The notes: generated from the sequence alone by a model not told the origin. A DNA stretch of 64,000 nt from Sphingobacteriaceae bacterium GW460-11-11-14-LB5 (GCA_002151545.1 CP021237.1:1488001-1552000), one strand, 5' to 3'. Counted from the first letter of the stretch, positions 44,002 through 51,447 are shown. Made by a program: numbers and translations.

Positions 44002-45150
44002 ATGTTTCCTACCGTTTCACATTTCTTAGAATATTTATTCGGCATTAATTTACCGCTTCCGTTTAATACTTTTGGTGTTTTTGTAGCGCTGGCCTTTGTT
44101 GCTGGCTACTGGGCTTTTACCAAAGAACTTAAGCGTAAAGAAGCGTTAGGCATACTCCATCCCATTAAAAAAACAATTGTGGTGGGTAAACCTGCTACCA
44201 CATCTGAACTGATCATGAATGGTCTTTTCGGCTTCGTTATTGGTTATAAACTGGTTTATGCCTTGTTAAACTATAAACTTTTTGTTAATGATGCACAGTC
44301 GATTTTAATGTCGACCAAAGGAAATATCATTGGTGGTTTGTTCTTTGCCGGTTTGTTTGCTTACTGGGATTATACCGAAAAGAATAAACACAAGCTGGAT
44401 AAGCCAAAAGAAACACAGGTAACCATCCATCCATACCAAACGATGAGTAATCTGATTGTTTGGGCAGCCATCTGGGGTTTTTTAGGCGCTAAATTTTTCG
44501 ATAATTTAGAGTATTGGGATGATTTTGTTCAACATCCTATCGAGCGGTTATTGTCATTTAGCGGTTTAACTTTTTATGGTGGTTTAATTTGTGGTGGTGC
44601 GGCTGTATTAATTATTGCCAAAAGAAACGGCATTAAACCGCTGCATATGCTTGACGTAGGCGGGCCTGGAATGATGCTGGCTTATGCTGTGGGCCGTATT
44701 GGTTGCCACTTAGCTGGAGATGGCGACTGGGGTATTGTCAATAATAATCCAAAACCATTTTCCTGGTTACCAGATTGGTTGTGGTCGTACAAATACCCGA
44801 ATAACGTGGTAGGAGAAGGTATTCCAATTCCTGGTTGTACCGGTAAGTTTTGTAACGAATTGGCGCAGGGTGTATATCCAACACCGATTTACGAAGTCAT
44901 TATCTGTTTAATCCTTTTTGCCTTTTTGTGGAAGATCAGGGATAAAATAAAAGCACCGGGTTTAATGTTTGGTATTTACATGATCTTAAACGGTTTGGAG
45001 CGTTTCTGCATCGAATTAATTCGTGTAAACTCAAAATATCATGTTTTTGGTCTGTCTTTTACCCAGGCAGAAATGATTTCTACTTTTCTTGTTGTTGGCG
45101 GTATTGCACTAAGTGCTTATGCCTTAAGGAACAAGAATCAACTGGCTTAA
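44002..45150 (+). CDS. lgt: Prolipoprotein diacylglyceryl transferase
   Basis: 382 residues, longer than the about 290 of enterobacterial Lgt, as is common in Bacteroidota owing to extra N-terminal helices and loops. Transfers diacylglycerol to the lipobox cysteine of prolipoproteins at the inner membrane. Visible: multiple hydrophobic helices, 'SGLTFYGGLICGGAAVL', the Lgt signature 'AVGRIGCHLAGDGDWG' (about 230-246) and 'LNGLERFCIELIRVN' near the C-terminus. The many lipoproteins of this window depend on it. Confidence 0.92.
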   Translation: MFPTVSHFLEYLFGINLPLPFNTFGVFVALAFVAGYWAFTKELKRKEALGILHPIKKTIVVGKPATTSELIMNGLFGFVIGYKLVYALLNYKLFVNDAQSILMSTKGNIIGGLFFAGLFAYWDYTEKNKHKLDKPKETQVTIHPYQTMSNLIVWAAIWGFLGAKFFDNLEYWDDFVQHPIERLLSFSGLTFYGGLICGGAAVLIIAKRNGIKPLHMLDVGGPGMMLAYAVGRIGCHLAGDGDWGIVNNNPKPFSWLPDWLWSYKYPNNVVGEGIPIPGCTGKFCNELAQGVYPTPIYEVIICLILFAFLWKIRDKIKAPGLMFGIYMILNGLERFCIELIRVNSKYHVFGLSFTQAEMISTFLVVGGIALSAYALRNKNQLA

Positions 45151-45207
45151 AATTTTTATAAGTTCATTTATCATCCGATAAACGCCTCGTTTTATTGTTA
45201 AATAGCT

Positions 45208-45999
45208 ATGAATTACGAATTACTGTGTACAAAGGTGATATCGATTGTAAGGCTTACCGGAAATTTTATCCGTAAAGAAGCGATGCAGTTCGATGTTCAA
45301 AAAATAGAATATAAAGGATTAAATGATATGGTTTCTTATGTTGATAAAACAGCAGAGCAGAAACTGGTTCAAAATCTCGAAAAATTAATTCCCGATGCAG
45401 GTTTTATAACCGAAGAGAAAACGATTAACCGCACAGGTAAAACCTATACGTGGATCATTGACCCCTTGGATGGTACCACCAATTTTATCCATGGCATTCC
45501 GGCTTACGGCATTAGCGTAGCGCTTTATGAAGATGGACTGCCCGTTATTGGCGTGGTTTACGAATTAAACAGGGGAGAAATGTTTTATTCGTATAAAGGC
45601 GGACCTGCGCTTATGAATAAGAAAGAAATTAAAGTTTCCGCTAATCCTGATCTGAAATCGAGTTTGTTGGCCACAGGCTTCCCATATTATCAGTTTGATA
45701 AACAACCTCAGTACTTAAAATTACTGACGGAGATGATGCAGAAAAGCCATGGGGTACGTAGAATTGGTGCAGCGGCAATAGATTTGGTATATACGGCCTG
45801 CGGGCGTTTCGATGCTTTTTTTGAATACAATCTACAACAATGGGATTTTGCAGCTGGATGTTTTATTGTGCAGCAGGCAGGAGGAGAGGTATACGATTTC
45901 GCTGGTGGAAATGATTACTTTGAAAAAAGGGAGATCTTGGCTACCAATGGTAAACTAACTACTGAAATGTTAACTGCGATTAAACGGTATTTTAATTAA
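45208..45999 (+). CDS. Inositol monophosphatase family protein
   Basis: 263 residues, usual length. Mg2+-dependent phosphatase fold. Metal-binding motifs: 'FITEEKT' (first glutamate), 'WIIDPLDGTTNFIHGIP' (DPLDGT) and 'WDFAAGCFIVQQAGG' near the C-terminus. Substrate may be inositol-1-phosphate or related sugar phosphates; SuhB-like roles in rRNA transcription are an alternative. Located 57 bases downstream of lgt on the same strand. Confidence 0.92.
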   Translation: MNYELLCTKVISIVRLTGNFIRKEAMQFDVQKIEYKGLNDMVSYVDKTAEQKLVQNLEKLIPDAGFITEEKTINRTGKTYTWIIDPLDGTTNFIHGIPAYGISVALYEDGLPVIGVVYELNRGEMFYSYKGGPALMNKKEIKVSANPDLKSSLLATGFPYYQFDKQPQYLKLLTEMMQKSHGVRRIGAAAIDLVYTACGRFDAFFEYNLQQWDFAAGCFIVQQAGGEVYDFAGGNDYFEKREILATNGKLTTEMLTAIKRYFN

Positions 46000-46000
46000 T

Positions 46001-46030
46001 GCCGTCACCCTGAATTTATTTCAGGGTCTT
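46001..46030. repeat. Dispersed hairpin repeat, family A copy 2
   Basis: ACCCTGAA-TTTAT-TTCAGGGT at 46007-46027, preceded by CGTC. Same unit as at 52700 and 26279. Confidence 0.7.
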
Positions 46031-46108
46031 TCGTTGAAAATGAGGTTGTATCATAAAGGAGATTTCGCCTCAGGATGAAAAATCTATATTTATGATATGA
46101 CGCAACAA

Positions 46109-46139
46109 AAAAAGGTCCCGATTCTCATCGGGACCTTTT
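46109..46139. terminator. Bidirectional terminator between the phosphatase and nfuA genes
   Basis: AAAAGGTCCCGAT-TCTC-ATCGGGACCTTTT hairpin between convergent genes. Confidence 0.85.
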
Positions 46140-46169
46140 CACTATATATACTATGAAAAATGCACAATT

Positions 46170-46721
46170 TTAAAGCGCTTCAGAAACCACTTCTGTAACT
46201 TCAGGTACCATTCTCTGCAATAAGTTTTGGATACCTGATTTAAGCGTTATTGTAGAAGACGGACAACCACTGCAAGAGCCACGTAGCTCTACGGTAACCA
46301 CACCTTCATCAAAAGATTTGTATGTAATTGCACCACCATCCTGCTCAACAGCCGGACGTACATAATCGTGTAGAATCTGCTGAATTTTAATTTCAGTTTC
46401 AGTACCCTCAAAAGCAGGTGCTTCTTCGGTAGTTGCTTCTTTAATTTTTAATTCAGATTCTACAGCTCCCTTAACAAATTCTTTTAAAATAGCTTCAATA
46501 TCAGCCCATTCTGCATCATCTGTTTTGGTGATGGTCACAAAATTGCTGGCGAAAAAAACGCCAGAAACAAAGTTGAACTTAAATAACTCTTTGGCAAAAG
46601 GCGAATGCTCTGCACTCTCTTTAGTTGCAAAATCCTCACTGCCGTTTATTAACAGCTTGTTTACCATGAATTTCATGGTCGCCGGATTTGGAGTCTGTTC
46701 TGTATATACGTTAATCGTCAT
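46170..46721 (-). CDS. NifU-like Fe-S cluster scaffold/carrier (Nfu type)
   Basis: 183 residues. N-terminal Nfu domain (about 1-88; 'TEQTPNPATMKFMVNK', 'LFKFNFVSGVFFASNFVTITK') and C-terminal NifU domain (about 110-183) with the cluster-binding CxxC in 'GSCSGCPSSTITLKSGI' (C150, C153). It carries and delivers 4Fe-4S clusters in the cytoplasm, for example to radical-SAM enzymes such as MtaB. 'Nfu' assignment rests on both domains being present in the usual order. Confidence 0.92.
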   Translation of the reverse strand: MTINVYTEQTPNPATMKFMVNKLLINGSEDFATKESAEHSPFAKELFKFNFVSGVFFASNFVTITKTDDAEWADIEAILKEFVKGAVESELKIKEATTEEAPAFEGTETEIKIQQILHDYVRPAVEQDGGAITYKSFDEGVVTVELRGSCSGCPSSTITLKSGIQNLLQRMVPEVTEVVSEAL

Positions 46722-46808
46722 GTCTTAATCAATTTGAATAAACAAAATTAACAATTACTCACTAATAAAACCTTGGTTAGCTGTCTGCTTAACGTCAATT
46801 TAATTTGA

Positions 46809-48155
46809 CTAGAAAACGCCGGTGTAATTAAAAGGTGTAATGGTTCTCAATTGTACTTTAACAGCTTCTGAAACGGCTAAACCTTCAATAAATTCGGCAA
46901 TACTTGCTGCATTGATTTTTGAATTTGTTCTGGTTAATTCTTTTAAGGCTTCGTAAGGGTTAGGGTAGTTCTCTCTTCTTAAAACCGTTTGAATCGCTTC
47001 GGCCACAACCGCCCAGTTCTCGTCTAAATCGGCATGTAAAGCAGCTTCATTTAATAAAATTTTGTTTAATCCGCGTAGCGTAGAGTTAATGGCAATTAAG
47101 GTATGTCCGAAAGGAACACCTACGTTTCTTAACACAGTAGAGTCGGTTAAGTCTCTCTGTAAACGTGAGATTGGTAATTTAGCGGCGAAAAACTCGAATA
47201 AAGCATTGGCAATTCCGGCATTTCCTTCAGCGTTTTCAAAATCGATTGGGTTAACCTTGTGTGGCATAGCCGATGAACCAATTTCTCCTGCTTTGATTTT
47301 CTGTTTGAAATAGTTTTTAGAAATATAAGTCCAGATATCTCGGTCTAAATCTATAATAATGTTATTGATACGTTTTAAGGCATCACATTGCGCTGCAAAC
47401 TGATCGTAATGTTCAATTTGAGTCGTATGCTGTGCACGTGTCAGACCTAAAGTCTCGTTAACAAACTGGTTTGAAAAATTAACCCAGTTAACCTCAGGGT
47501 AAGCAATATGGTGTGCATTGAAGTTGCCGGTAGCGCCACCAAATTTTGCACTATTCGGAATGTTTTTTAAACTTTCTACCTGAATAGCCAAACGCTCAGC
47601 AAAAACCAAAAACTCTTTACCCAACTTGGTAGGAGAGGCTGGCTGTCCATGTGTGTGTGCCAACATCGGAATATCCTTCCACTCGATAGCCAGGGCATTT
47701 ATTTTTTCGATTAAAGTGTTAATTGCCGGATAATAGCTGTCGTTCAATGCCAGTTTTATTGAATATGGGATGGCCGTGTTATTAATATCCTGAGAGGTTA
47801 AGCCAAAGTGGATAAACTCTTTATAATTTTGAAGTGATAAGGCGTCGAATTTACTTTTGATAAAATATTCAACAGCTTTAACATCATGATTGGTTACCTT
47901 TTCAGTTTCTTTAATTTCTAAAGCGTCAACTTCTGAGAAATTTTCGTGGATTTTGCGTAATTCAGCATAAAGATTTCGGTCAAAATTTTCTAAGCCAGGC
48001 AAGTTGATTTCGCAAAGTGCGATAAAATATTCGATTTCTACAAAAACACGGTATTTGATTAAAGCTTCTTCAGAAAAGTAAGCAGCTAAACTTTCGGTTG
48101 TTTTTCTGTAACGACCATCAACTGGTGAAATAGCTTGTAGTGATGTTAAATTCAT
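46809..48155 (-). CDS. purB: Adenylosuccinate lyase
   Basis: 448 residues, the length of the E. coli-type enzyme. Splits adenylosuccinate and SAICAR in purine synthesis. Signature 'GSSAMPHKVNPIDFENAEGN' (about 282-301), 'AHTHGQPASPTKLGKE' with the catalytic histidine, and 'LTSQDINNTAIP'. N-terminal 'LTSLQAISPVDGRY' is typical of this subgroup. Fumarases and other superfamily members lack this combination. Separate transcription unit with its own TAAATTTG promoter element upstream. Confidence 0.95.
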   Translation of the reverse strand: MNLTSLQAISPVDGRYRKTTESLAAYFSEEALIKYRVFVEIEYFIALCEINLPGLENFDRNLYAELRKIHENFSEVDALEIKETEKVTNHDVKAVEYFIKSKFDALSLQNYKEFIHFGLTSQDINNTAIPYSIKLALNDSYYPAINTLIEKINALAIEWKDIPMLAHTHGQPASPTKLGKEFLVFAERLAIQVESLKNIPNSAKFGGATGNFNAHHIAYPEVNWVNFSNQFVNETLGLTRAQHTTQIEHYDQFAAQCDALKRINNIIIDLDRDIWTYISKNYFKQKIKAGEIGSSAMPHKVNPIDFENAEGNAGIANALFEFFAAKLPISRLQRDLTDSTVLRNVGVPFGHTLIAINSTLRGLNKILLNEAALHADLDENWAVVAEAIQTVLRRENYPNPYEALKELTRTNSKINAASIAEFIEGLAVSEAVKVQLRTITPFNYTGVF

Positions 48156-48177
48156 TATGCGGATTATATTTTTGCCG

Positions 48178-48185
48178 CAAATTTA
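48178..48185 (-). promoter_or_regulatory. TAnnTTTG -7 element of purB
   Basis: Minus strand TAAATTTG, 23 bases before the purB start codon. Confidence 0.45.
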
Positions 48186-48234
48186 CTACAATTGATGGAT
48201 TTTAAGGTCTTGATTGCTAGAAATTAATATAAAT

Positions 48235-48268
48235 AAAAAAGACCTTAGTATTTCTAAGGCCTTTTTTC
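48235..48268. terminator. Terminator after mini-lipoprotein gene 1
   Basis: AAAAAGACCTTAG pairs with CTAAGGCCTTTTT, one mismatch. Serves the lipoprotein gene on the minus strand. Confidence 0.7.
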
Positions 48269-48281
48269 GGTAACCGATAAA

Positions 48282-48479
48282 CTATTTTTTAGTTGTATCA
48301 GTTGCTGTAGTGTCTTTAACGGTTGTGTCTTTTACTGTGGTATCTTTTACTGTGGTATCAACAACTGAAGTATCAACGGCAGATGAATCACCACCTTCAG
48401 CTTTTTTTTCTGAGTTACAGGCAACAACAGATAGGGAAAGTGCTAAAGCTAAAAAGCCAAATTTAAATGCATTTTTCAT
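48282..48479 (-). CDS. Tandem mini-lipoprotein 1, Thr/Asp/Lys-repeat (65 aa)
   Basis: 65 residues. Signal 'MKNAFKFGFLALALSLSVVAC' minus its first residue reads as a lipobox with C21. The rest is a low-complexity tail with the five-residue unit TTVKD repeated three times, lacking the central 'DSSTIVTD' part of its three paralogues. No known domain. Its upstream region has only a degenerate copy (ATTAACCC at 48545-48552) of the box found before its paralogues, so it may be the least controlled copy. Function unknown; a surface or periplasmic spacer or a decoy for the sigma-system protease are possible. Confidence 0.75.
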   Translation of the reverse strand: MKNAFKFGFLALALSLSVVACNSEKKAEGGDSSAVDTSVVDTTVKDTTVKDTTVKDTTATDTTKK

Positions 48480-48523
48480 TTTTTTTCTTAATTTGTTTGG
48501 TTTTGAAAAGTTAATTAATGCTA

Positions 48524-48552
48524 ATTTATATAAAATACTTAAAAATTAACCC
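48524..48552 (-). promoter_or_regulatory. Degenerate copy of the GGGTTACC-N15-TATTAA promoter
   Basis: Minus strand GGGTTAAT at the right distance, then ATAAAT where the -10 is expected. Weaker than the other copies. Confidence 0.3.
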
Positions 48553-48565
48553 GTTTATCCTAAAT

Positions 48566-48600
48566 AAAAAAGCTCACGATTTGAAATCGTGAGCTTTTTT
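48566..48600. terminator. Terminator after mini-lipoprotein gene 2
   Basis: AAAAGCTCACGATTT against AAATCGTGAGCTTTT, a nearly perfect hairpin with A and T flanks. Confidence 0.85.
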
Positions 48601-48620
48601 ATAAAAAATTGTGAAATAAA

Positions 48621-48842
48621 TTAGTGTTTTACTTCTTCAGTAGTAGTAGTCGCTTTTACAGTAGTATCTTTTACTGTAGAATCTTTTACCGTAGTATCAA
48701 CAGCAGTTGTGTCAGTAATAATAGTTGAAGAATCTGTAACTGTTGTATCAGCGCCATCAGCTTTTTTACCTGATTCGCCACAAGCAGCAACTGTTAAAGA
48801 TAAAGCAAGGGCTAAAAAGCCTAATTTGAATGCATTTTTCAT
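48621..48842 (-). CDS. Tandem mini-lipoprotein 2, Thr/Asp/Lys-repeat (73 aa)
   Basis: 73 residues; the most divergent of the four just after the lipobox ('VAACGESGKKADGAD', C21). The signal sequence and the tail 'TTVKDSTVKDTTVK' match its paralogues, and the end 'TEEVKH' equals that of paralogue 4. No catalytic motif. Upstream on the minus strand GGGTTACC-N15-TATTAA ends about 30 bases before the ATG, so it should belong to the sigma regulon. Family unknown to me beyond this array. Confidence 0.78.
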   Translation of the reverse strand: MKNAFKLGFLALALSLTVAACGESGKKADGADTTVTDSSTIITDTTAVDTTVKDSTVKDTTVKATTTTEEVKH

Positions 48843-48873
48843 TTTGATCTTAGTTTTAGGGTTAAATCTACTG

Positions 48874-48902
48874 TTAATACCTAAAATGTTAAAAGGTAAC
48901 CC
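48874..48902 (-). promoter_or_regulatory. GGGTTACC-N15-TATTAA promoter of mini-lipoprotein 2
   Basis: Box at 48895-48902 (GGTAACCC on plus), TATTAA at 48874-48879 (minus strand), 15-base spacer, 32 bases to the start codon. Same architecture as at 49228, 49578 and 49718. Confidence 0.6.
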
Positions 48903-48925
48903 TTTTAATTTTGATAAAATAAAAA

Positions 48926-48953
48926 AGCCTCCCTGATTTACATCGGGAGGCTC
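48926..48953. terminator. Terminator after mini-lipoprotein gene 3
   Basis: GCCTCCC(T)GAT against ATCGGGAGGC with one bulged base, preceded by A6 on plus (T6 for the minus-strand transcript). Confidence 0.8.
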
Positions 48954-48972
48954 TTCTTATAAGTAAGTTAGA

Positions 48973-49191
48973 CTAGTGTTTAACTTCAGTTTTTTCTGTA
49001 GTAGTTTTTACAGTAGTATCTTTTACTGTAGAATCTTTAACTGTAGTATCTTTTGCAGTAGTATCAGTAACGATAGTTGAAGAATCTGTAGCTGTTGTAT
49101 CAGTACCTTCAGCTTTTTTTTCTGAGTTACAAGCAACAACTGATAAAGATAAAGCTAAAGCTAAAAAGCCTAATTTGAATGCATTTTTCAT
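48973..49191 (-). CDS. Tandem mini-lipoprotein 3, Thr/Asp/Lys-repeat (72 aa)
   Basis: 72 residues. Lipobox 'LSVVACNSEKK' with C21; mature part 'TDSSTIVTDTTAKDTTVKD' and two more repeat units; ends 'EKTEVKH'. Nearly identical to paralogue 4 in its first 29 residues and in the repeat, so duplication is recent or homogenised. The upstream region contains two copies of GGGTTACC 13 bases apart; the outer one is 15 bases from TATTAA. Probably an abundant small outer-membrane lipoprotein under the local ECF sigma factor. Confidence 0.8.
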   Translation of the reverse strand: MKNAFKLGFLALALSLSVVACNSEKKAEGTDTTATDSSTIVTDTTAKDTTVKDSTVKDTTVKTTTEKTEVKH

Positions 49192-49227
49192 TTTTGAGTA
49201 TTTTTTAAGTAATTAATTAATTTATCC

Positions 49228-49256
49228 TTAATACCGGTAACCCGAAAAGGTAACCC
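49228..49256 (-). promoter_or_regulatory. GGGTTACC-N15-TATTAA promoter of mini-lipoprotein 3
   Basis: Outer box 49249-49256, -10-like TATTAA at 49228-49233 (minus strand), 15-base spacer. A second GGGTTACC at 49236-49243 lies inside the spacer. Confidence 0.6.
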
Positions 49257-49280
49257 AAAAAAATAAAAAAAAATAAAAAA

Positions 49281-49312
49281 GGCTCCTGATGCTAGATCAG
49301 GAGCCTTTTTTT
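49281..49312. terminator. Terminator after mini-lipoprotein gene 4
   Basis: GGCTCCTGAT-GCTAG-ATCAGGAGCC with A-rich and T-rich flanks. Confidence 0.88.
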
Positions 49313-49327
49313 ATAAGTAAAGTTAGA

Positions 49328-49546
49328 CTAGTGTTTAACTTCTTCTGTAGTTGTAGTAGTTTTTACAGTAGTATCTTTTACTGTAGAATCTTTAACTGTA
49401 GTATCTTTTGCAGTAGTATCAGTAACGATAGTAGAAGAATCAGTTAAAGTTGTATCAGCACCTTCAGCTTTTTTTTCTGAGTTACAAGCAACAACTGATA
49501 AAGATAAAGCTAAAGCTAAAAAGCCTAATTTGAATGCATTTTTCAT
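49328..49546 (-). CDS. Tandem mini-lipoprotein 4, Thr/Asp/Lys-repeat (72 aa)
   Basis: 72 residues. Lipobox 'LSVVACNSEKK' (C21), central 'TDSSTIVTD', three KD(T/S)TVKD-type units, end 'TEEVKH'. It is the copy nearest to the ECF sigma gene, from which it diverges with 203 bases between. Upstream it has both the shared GGGTTACC-N15-CATTAA arrangement and a housekeeping-like TACCTTTG at 49587-49594 within the spacer, so it may have basal expression as well as sigma-dependent expression. No enzymatic motif. Confidence 0.8.
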   Translation of the reverse strand: MKNAFKLGFLALALSLSVVACNSEKKAEGADTTLTDSSTIVTDTTAKDTTVKDSTVKDTTVKTTTTTEEVKH

Positions 49547-49577
49547 TTTTGAATTTTTTTAAGTAATTAATTTCTTA

Positions 49578-49606
49578 TTAATGCCGCAAAGGTAAAAAGG
49601 TAACCC
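49578..49606 (-). promoter_or_regulatory. GGGTTACC-N15-CATTAA promoter of mini-lipoprotein 4
   Basis: Box 49599-49606, CATTAA at 49578-49583 (minus strand), 15-base spacer. TACCTTTG (TAnnTTTG type) overlaps the spacer. Confidence 0.55.
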
Positions 49607-49648
49607 GATAATTTACAAAAAAGTTAAAATATTTTTTTTTGGCATATT

Positions 49649-49678
49649 GGGTTACCGTTTGCTTTAAGTTTGTATTAA
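49649..49678 (+). promoter_or_regulatory. GGGTTACC-N16-TATTAA promoter of the ECF sigma gene
   Basis: Box 49649-49656 and TATTAA 49673-49678, preceded by ATATT as in the second copy. It faces away from the lipoprotein promoter at 49578-49606, giving a divergent arrangement. Confidence 0.6.
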
Positions 49679-49717
49679 GCAATTATAGTAGCTATAAATA
49701 TTTTTTTGTCTAATATT

Positions 49718-49746
49718 GGGTTACTATTTATAGAAAAATGTATTAA
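49718..49746 (+). promoter_or_regulatory. Second box GGGTTACT-N15-TATTAA abutting the sigma start codon
   Basis: Box 49718-49725, TATTAA 49741-49746, three bases before the GTG at 49750. Transcription from here would give a leaderless or slightly shortened mRNA; it may instead serve as extra binding site. Confidence 0.5.
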
Positions 49747-49749
49747 CTA

Positions 49750-50316
49750 GTGAATAACAGTTTAAAGAGTTCAGTTCCAACAGATAGAGAGGTTATTTTA
49801 GGTATTCTAAATAACTCAGAAGATACACTTAACAAGTTATACAAGGCTTATTATGCGATGGTTTTGCAGTTTATCCTGAATAATAACGGTGATGAAGATG
49901 ATGCAAAGGACGTTTACCAGGAAGGCATAATCATTTTGTATAACAAAATTAAGGCAGGTAATTTTGAGCTCAGCAGCAAACTGAAAACTTATATTTATTC
50001 AGTTTGCAGGCGTATCTGGCTAAAGAAACTTAGCCTAAACAGTAAAAAAACCGGTAGTATTACCGATTATGAAGATGTATTTGCTGTTGAGGAAGATGTA
50101 GAACACCACGAAGAGAAAGATGCTGCTTTTGTAAAAATGCAATCCGCACTCGATCACCTGGGCGAACCTTGTAAAACCATTATTCAGGATTTTTATATCC
50201 ACAATTTATCCATGCAGGATATCTGCGAAAAGTTCGGCTATACCAATACCGATAATGCAAAAACGCAGAAATATAAATGCCTGCAAAGGTTAAAGAAAAT
50301 ATTTTTTCAACCATAA
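49750..50316 (+). CDS. ECF-type RNA polymerase sigma factor
   Basis: 188 residues with a GTG start at 49750. Sigma-70 region 2 spans about 27-95 ('LNKLYKAYYAMVLQFILNNNGDEDDAKDVYQEGIIILYNKIKAG' in positions 29-70, then 'LKTYIYSVCRRIWLKKL'); region 4 spans about 125-183 ('ALDHLGEPCKTIIQDFYIHNLSMQDICEKFGY' region). Directs core polymerase to a small set of promoters. Six bases separate it from the anti-sigma-like protease, so the two form an operon. Matching bipartite sequences occur before this gene and before the divergent mini-lipoproteins, so autoregulation is likely. Confidence 0.92.
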   Translation: MNNSLKSSVPTDREVILGILNNSEDTLNKLYKAYYAMVLQFILNNNGDEDDAKDVYQEGIIILYNKIKAGNFELSSKLKTYIYSVCRRIWLKKLSLNSKKTGSITDYEDVFAVEEDVEHHEEKDAAFVKMQSALDHLGEPCKTIIQDFYIHNLSMQDICEKFGYTNTDNAKTQKYKCLQRLKKIFFQP

Positions 50317-50322
50317 TTTGAA

Positions 50323-51417
50323 ATGAGAAACGATTTGGAGTTAGATGCAATTATTGAAGATTATCTTTTAGGTAAACTTAATGCACAGGAAACTGAAGCT
50401 TTTGAACAGTTACGTCGTAATGATGCCACAGTAGATCATAAAGTAGTTTCACATAAGTTCTTTTTAGAATCTATGGGGATATTTGCTGAGCAGTTACGCT
50501 TAAAAGAGCAGTTGAATCATATTCATGCCGAAATTGATGTGGAAAGTTTGGCTTCAACACTTAGGCCTCACCCTTCACGTGTGGTTCAATTATGGCGGAA
50601 ACATAAATCTGCAATTGCAGTTGCCGCATCTTTCGTGGTGCTCTCTCTGGTTTCTATTTACTCTATCCAGCATAATACGCAACAGGCTGAGCGCTACAGA
50701 CAGTTAAGTAATCAGGTAAATAATGCCATTAAAACACAAAATAGCTTAATCAGAAAAATTAAGCATAATAATACCACTTCTGATAAGCCAAATGCACAGA
50801 ATAGTTTTGGCGGTACTGGTTTTGCCATTTCTACAAATGGTTACATCTTAACCAACCTGCATATTATCAATGGTGCTGATTCTTTATATGTGCAAAACAG
50901 TAAAGGAGAATCGTTTAAAGTAAAATCGGTTTATACAGATCCTCAAAACGATATCGCCATTCTTAAAATAAACGATAAACACTTCAGTAACTTATCTTCT
51001 ATTCCTTACACCATTAAAAGGAATACAAGTAACATAGGCGAAATTGTATATACCTTAGGTTATCCAAAAGATGATGCTGTACTTGGAGAGGGTTATGTGA
51101 GTTCTAAAAATGGTTTTATTGGAGATACCACTCAGTATCAGGTAGCCATTTCAGTTAATCCTGGAAATAGCGGCGGCCCTGTTTTAGATAATAACGGAAA
51201 TTTGGTTGGTATTATTAGTGGTAAGCCAGATCAGACCGAAGGTGCAGCCTTTGCCATTAAATCAAAATATATTTTAGAAGCGATGAGGGCTATTCCTCAG
51301 GATTCATTAGGTGTAAATAAACTTTCTGCCAGCAAAAAAAGCTTGCTGTCTGGTTTAAAACGAACCAAACAGATTGAAAAAATACAAGATTATGTATTTA
51401 TGATAAAAGCATACTAA
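50323..51417 (+). CDS. Membrane-spanning fusion: anti-sigma-like cytoplasmic segment plus periplasmic trypsin/HtrA-like serine protease
   Basis: 364 residues. Residues 1-90 are soluble and resemble Bacteroidota anti-sigma N-termini ('IIEDYLLGKLNAQETEAFEQLRRNDATVDH'). One membrane helix (about 96-114) follows, then a short coiled linker and a trypsin-like domain (about 160-320) with a complete triad: H180 in 'ILTNLHII', D210 in 'DPQNDIAIL' and S283 in 'NPGNSGGPV'. No PDZ domain is visible. In the classical E. coli system a separate DegS protease cuts the anti-sigma RseA; here sensor-protease and anti-sigma appear to be in one chain. It is co-transcribed with the ECF sigma gene just upstream. 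The anti-sigma role is inference from gene order and topology. Confidence 0.82.
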   Translation: MRNDLELDAIIEDYLLGKLNAQETEAFEQLRRNDATVDHKVVSHKFFLESMGIFAEQLRLKEQLNHIHAEIDVESLASTLRPHPSRVVQLWRKHKSAIAVAASFVVLSLVSIYSIQHNTQQAERYRQLSNQVNNAIKTQNSLIRKIKHNNTTSDKPNAQNSFGGTGFAISTNGYILTNLHIINGADSLYVQNSKGESFKVKSVYTDPQNDIAILKINDKHFSNLSSIPYTIKRNTSNIGEIVYTLGYPKDDAVLGEGYVSSKNGFIGDTTQYQVAISVNPGNSGGPVLDNNGNLVGIISGKPDQTEGAAFAIKSKYILEAMRAIPQDSLGVNKLSASKKSLLSGLKRTKQIEKIQDYVFMIKAY

Positions 51418-51447
51418 ATGTAATACCCCAAACAAATTAATATTCTT

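Noticed and set aside
48269..48276. GGTAACCG as another sigma box
   Set aside because: It lies downstream of lipoprotein gene 1, deviates in the last base and has no TATTAA at the right distance.
48282..49546. CRISPR-like array suggested by regularly spaced repeats
   Set aside because: The periodicity comes from tandem homologous genes of about 350 bp; no short direct repeats with unique spacers and no cas genes.
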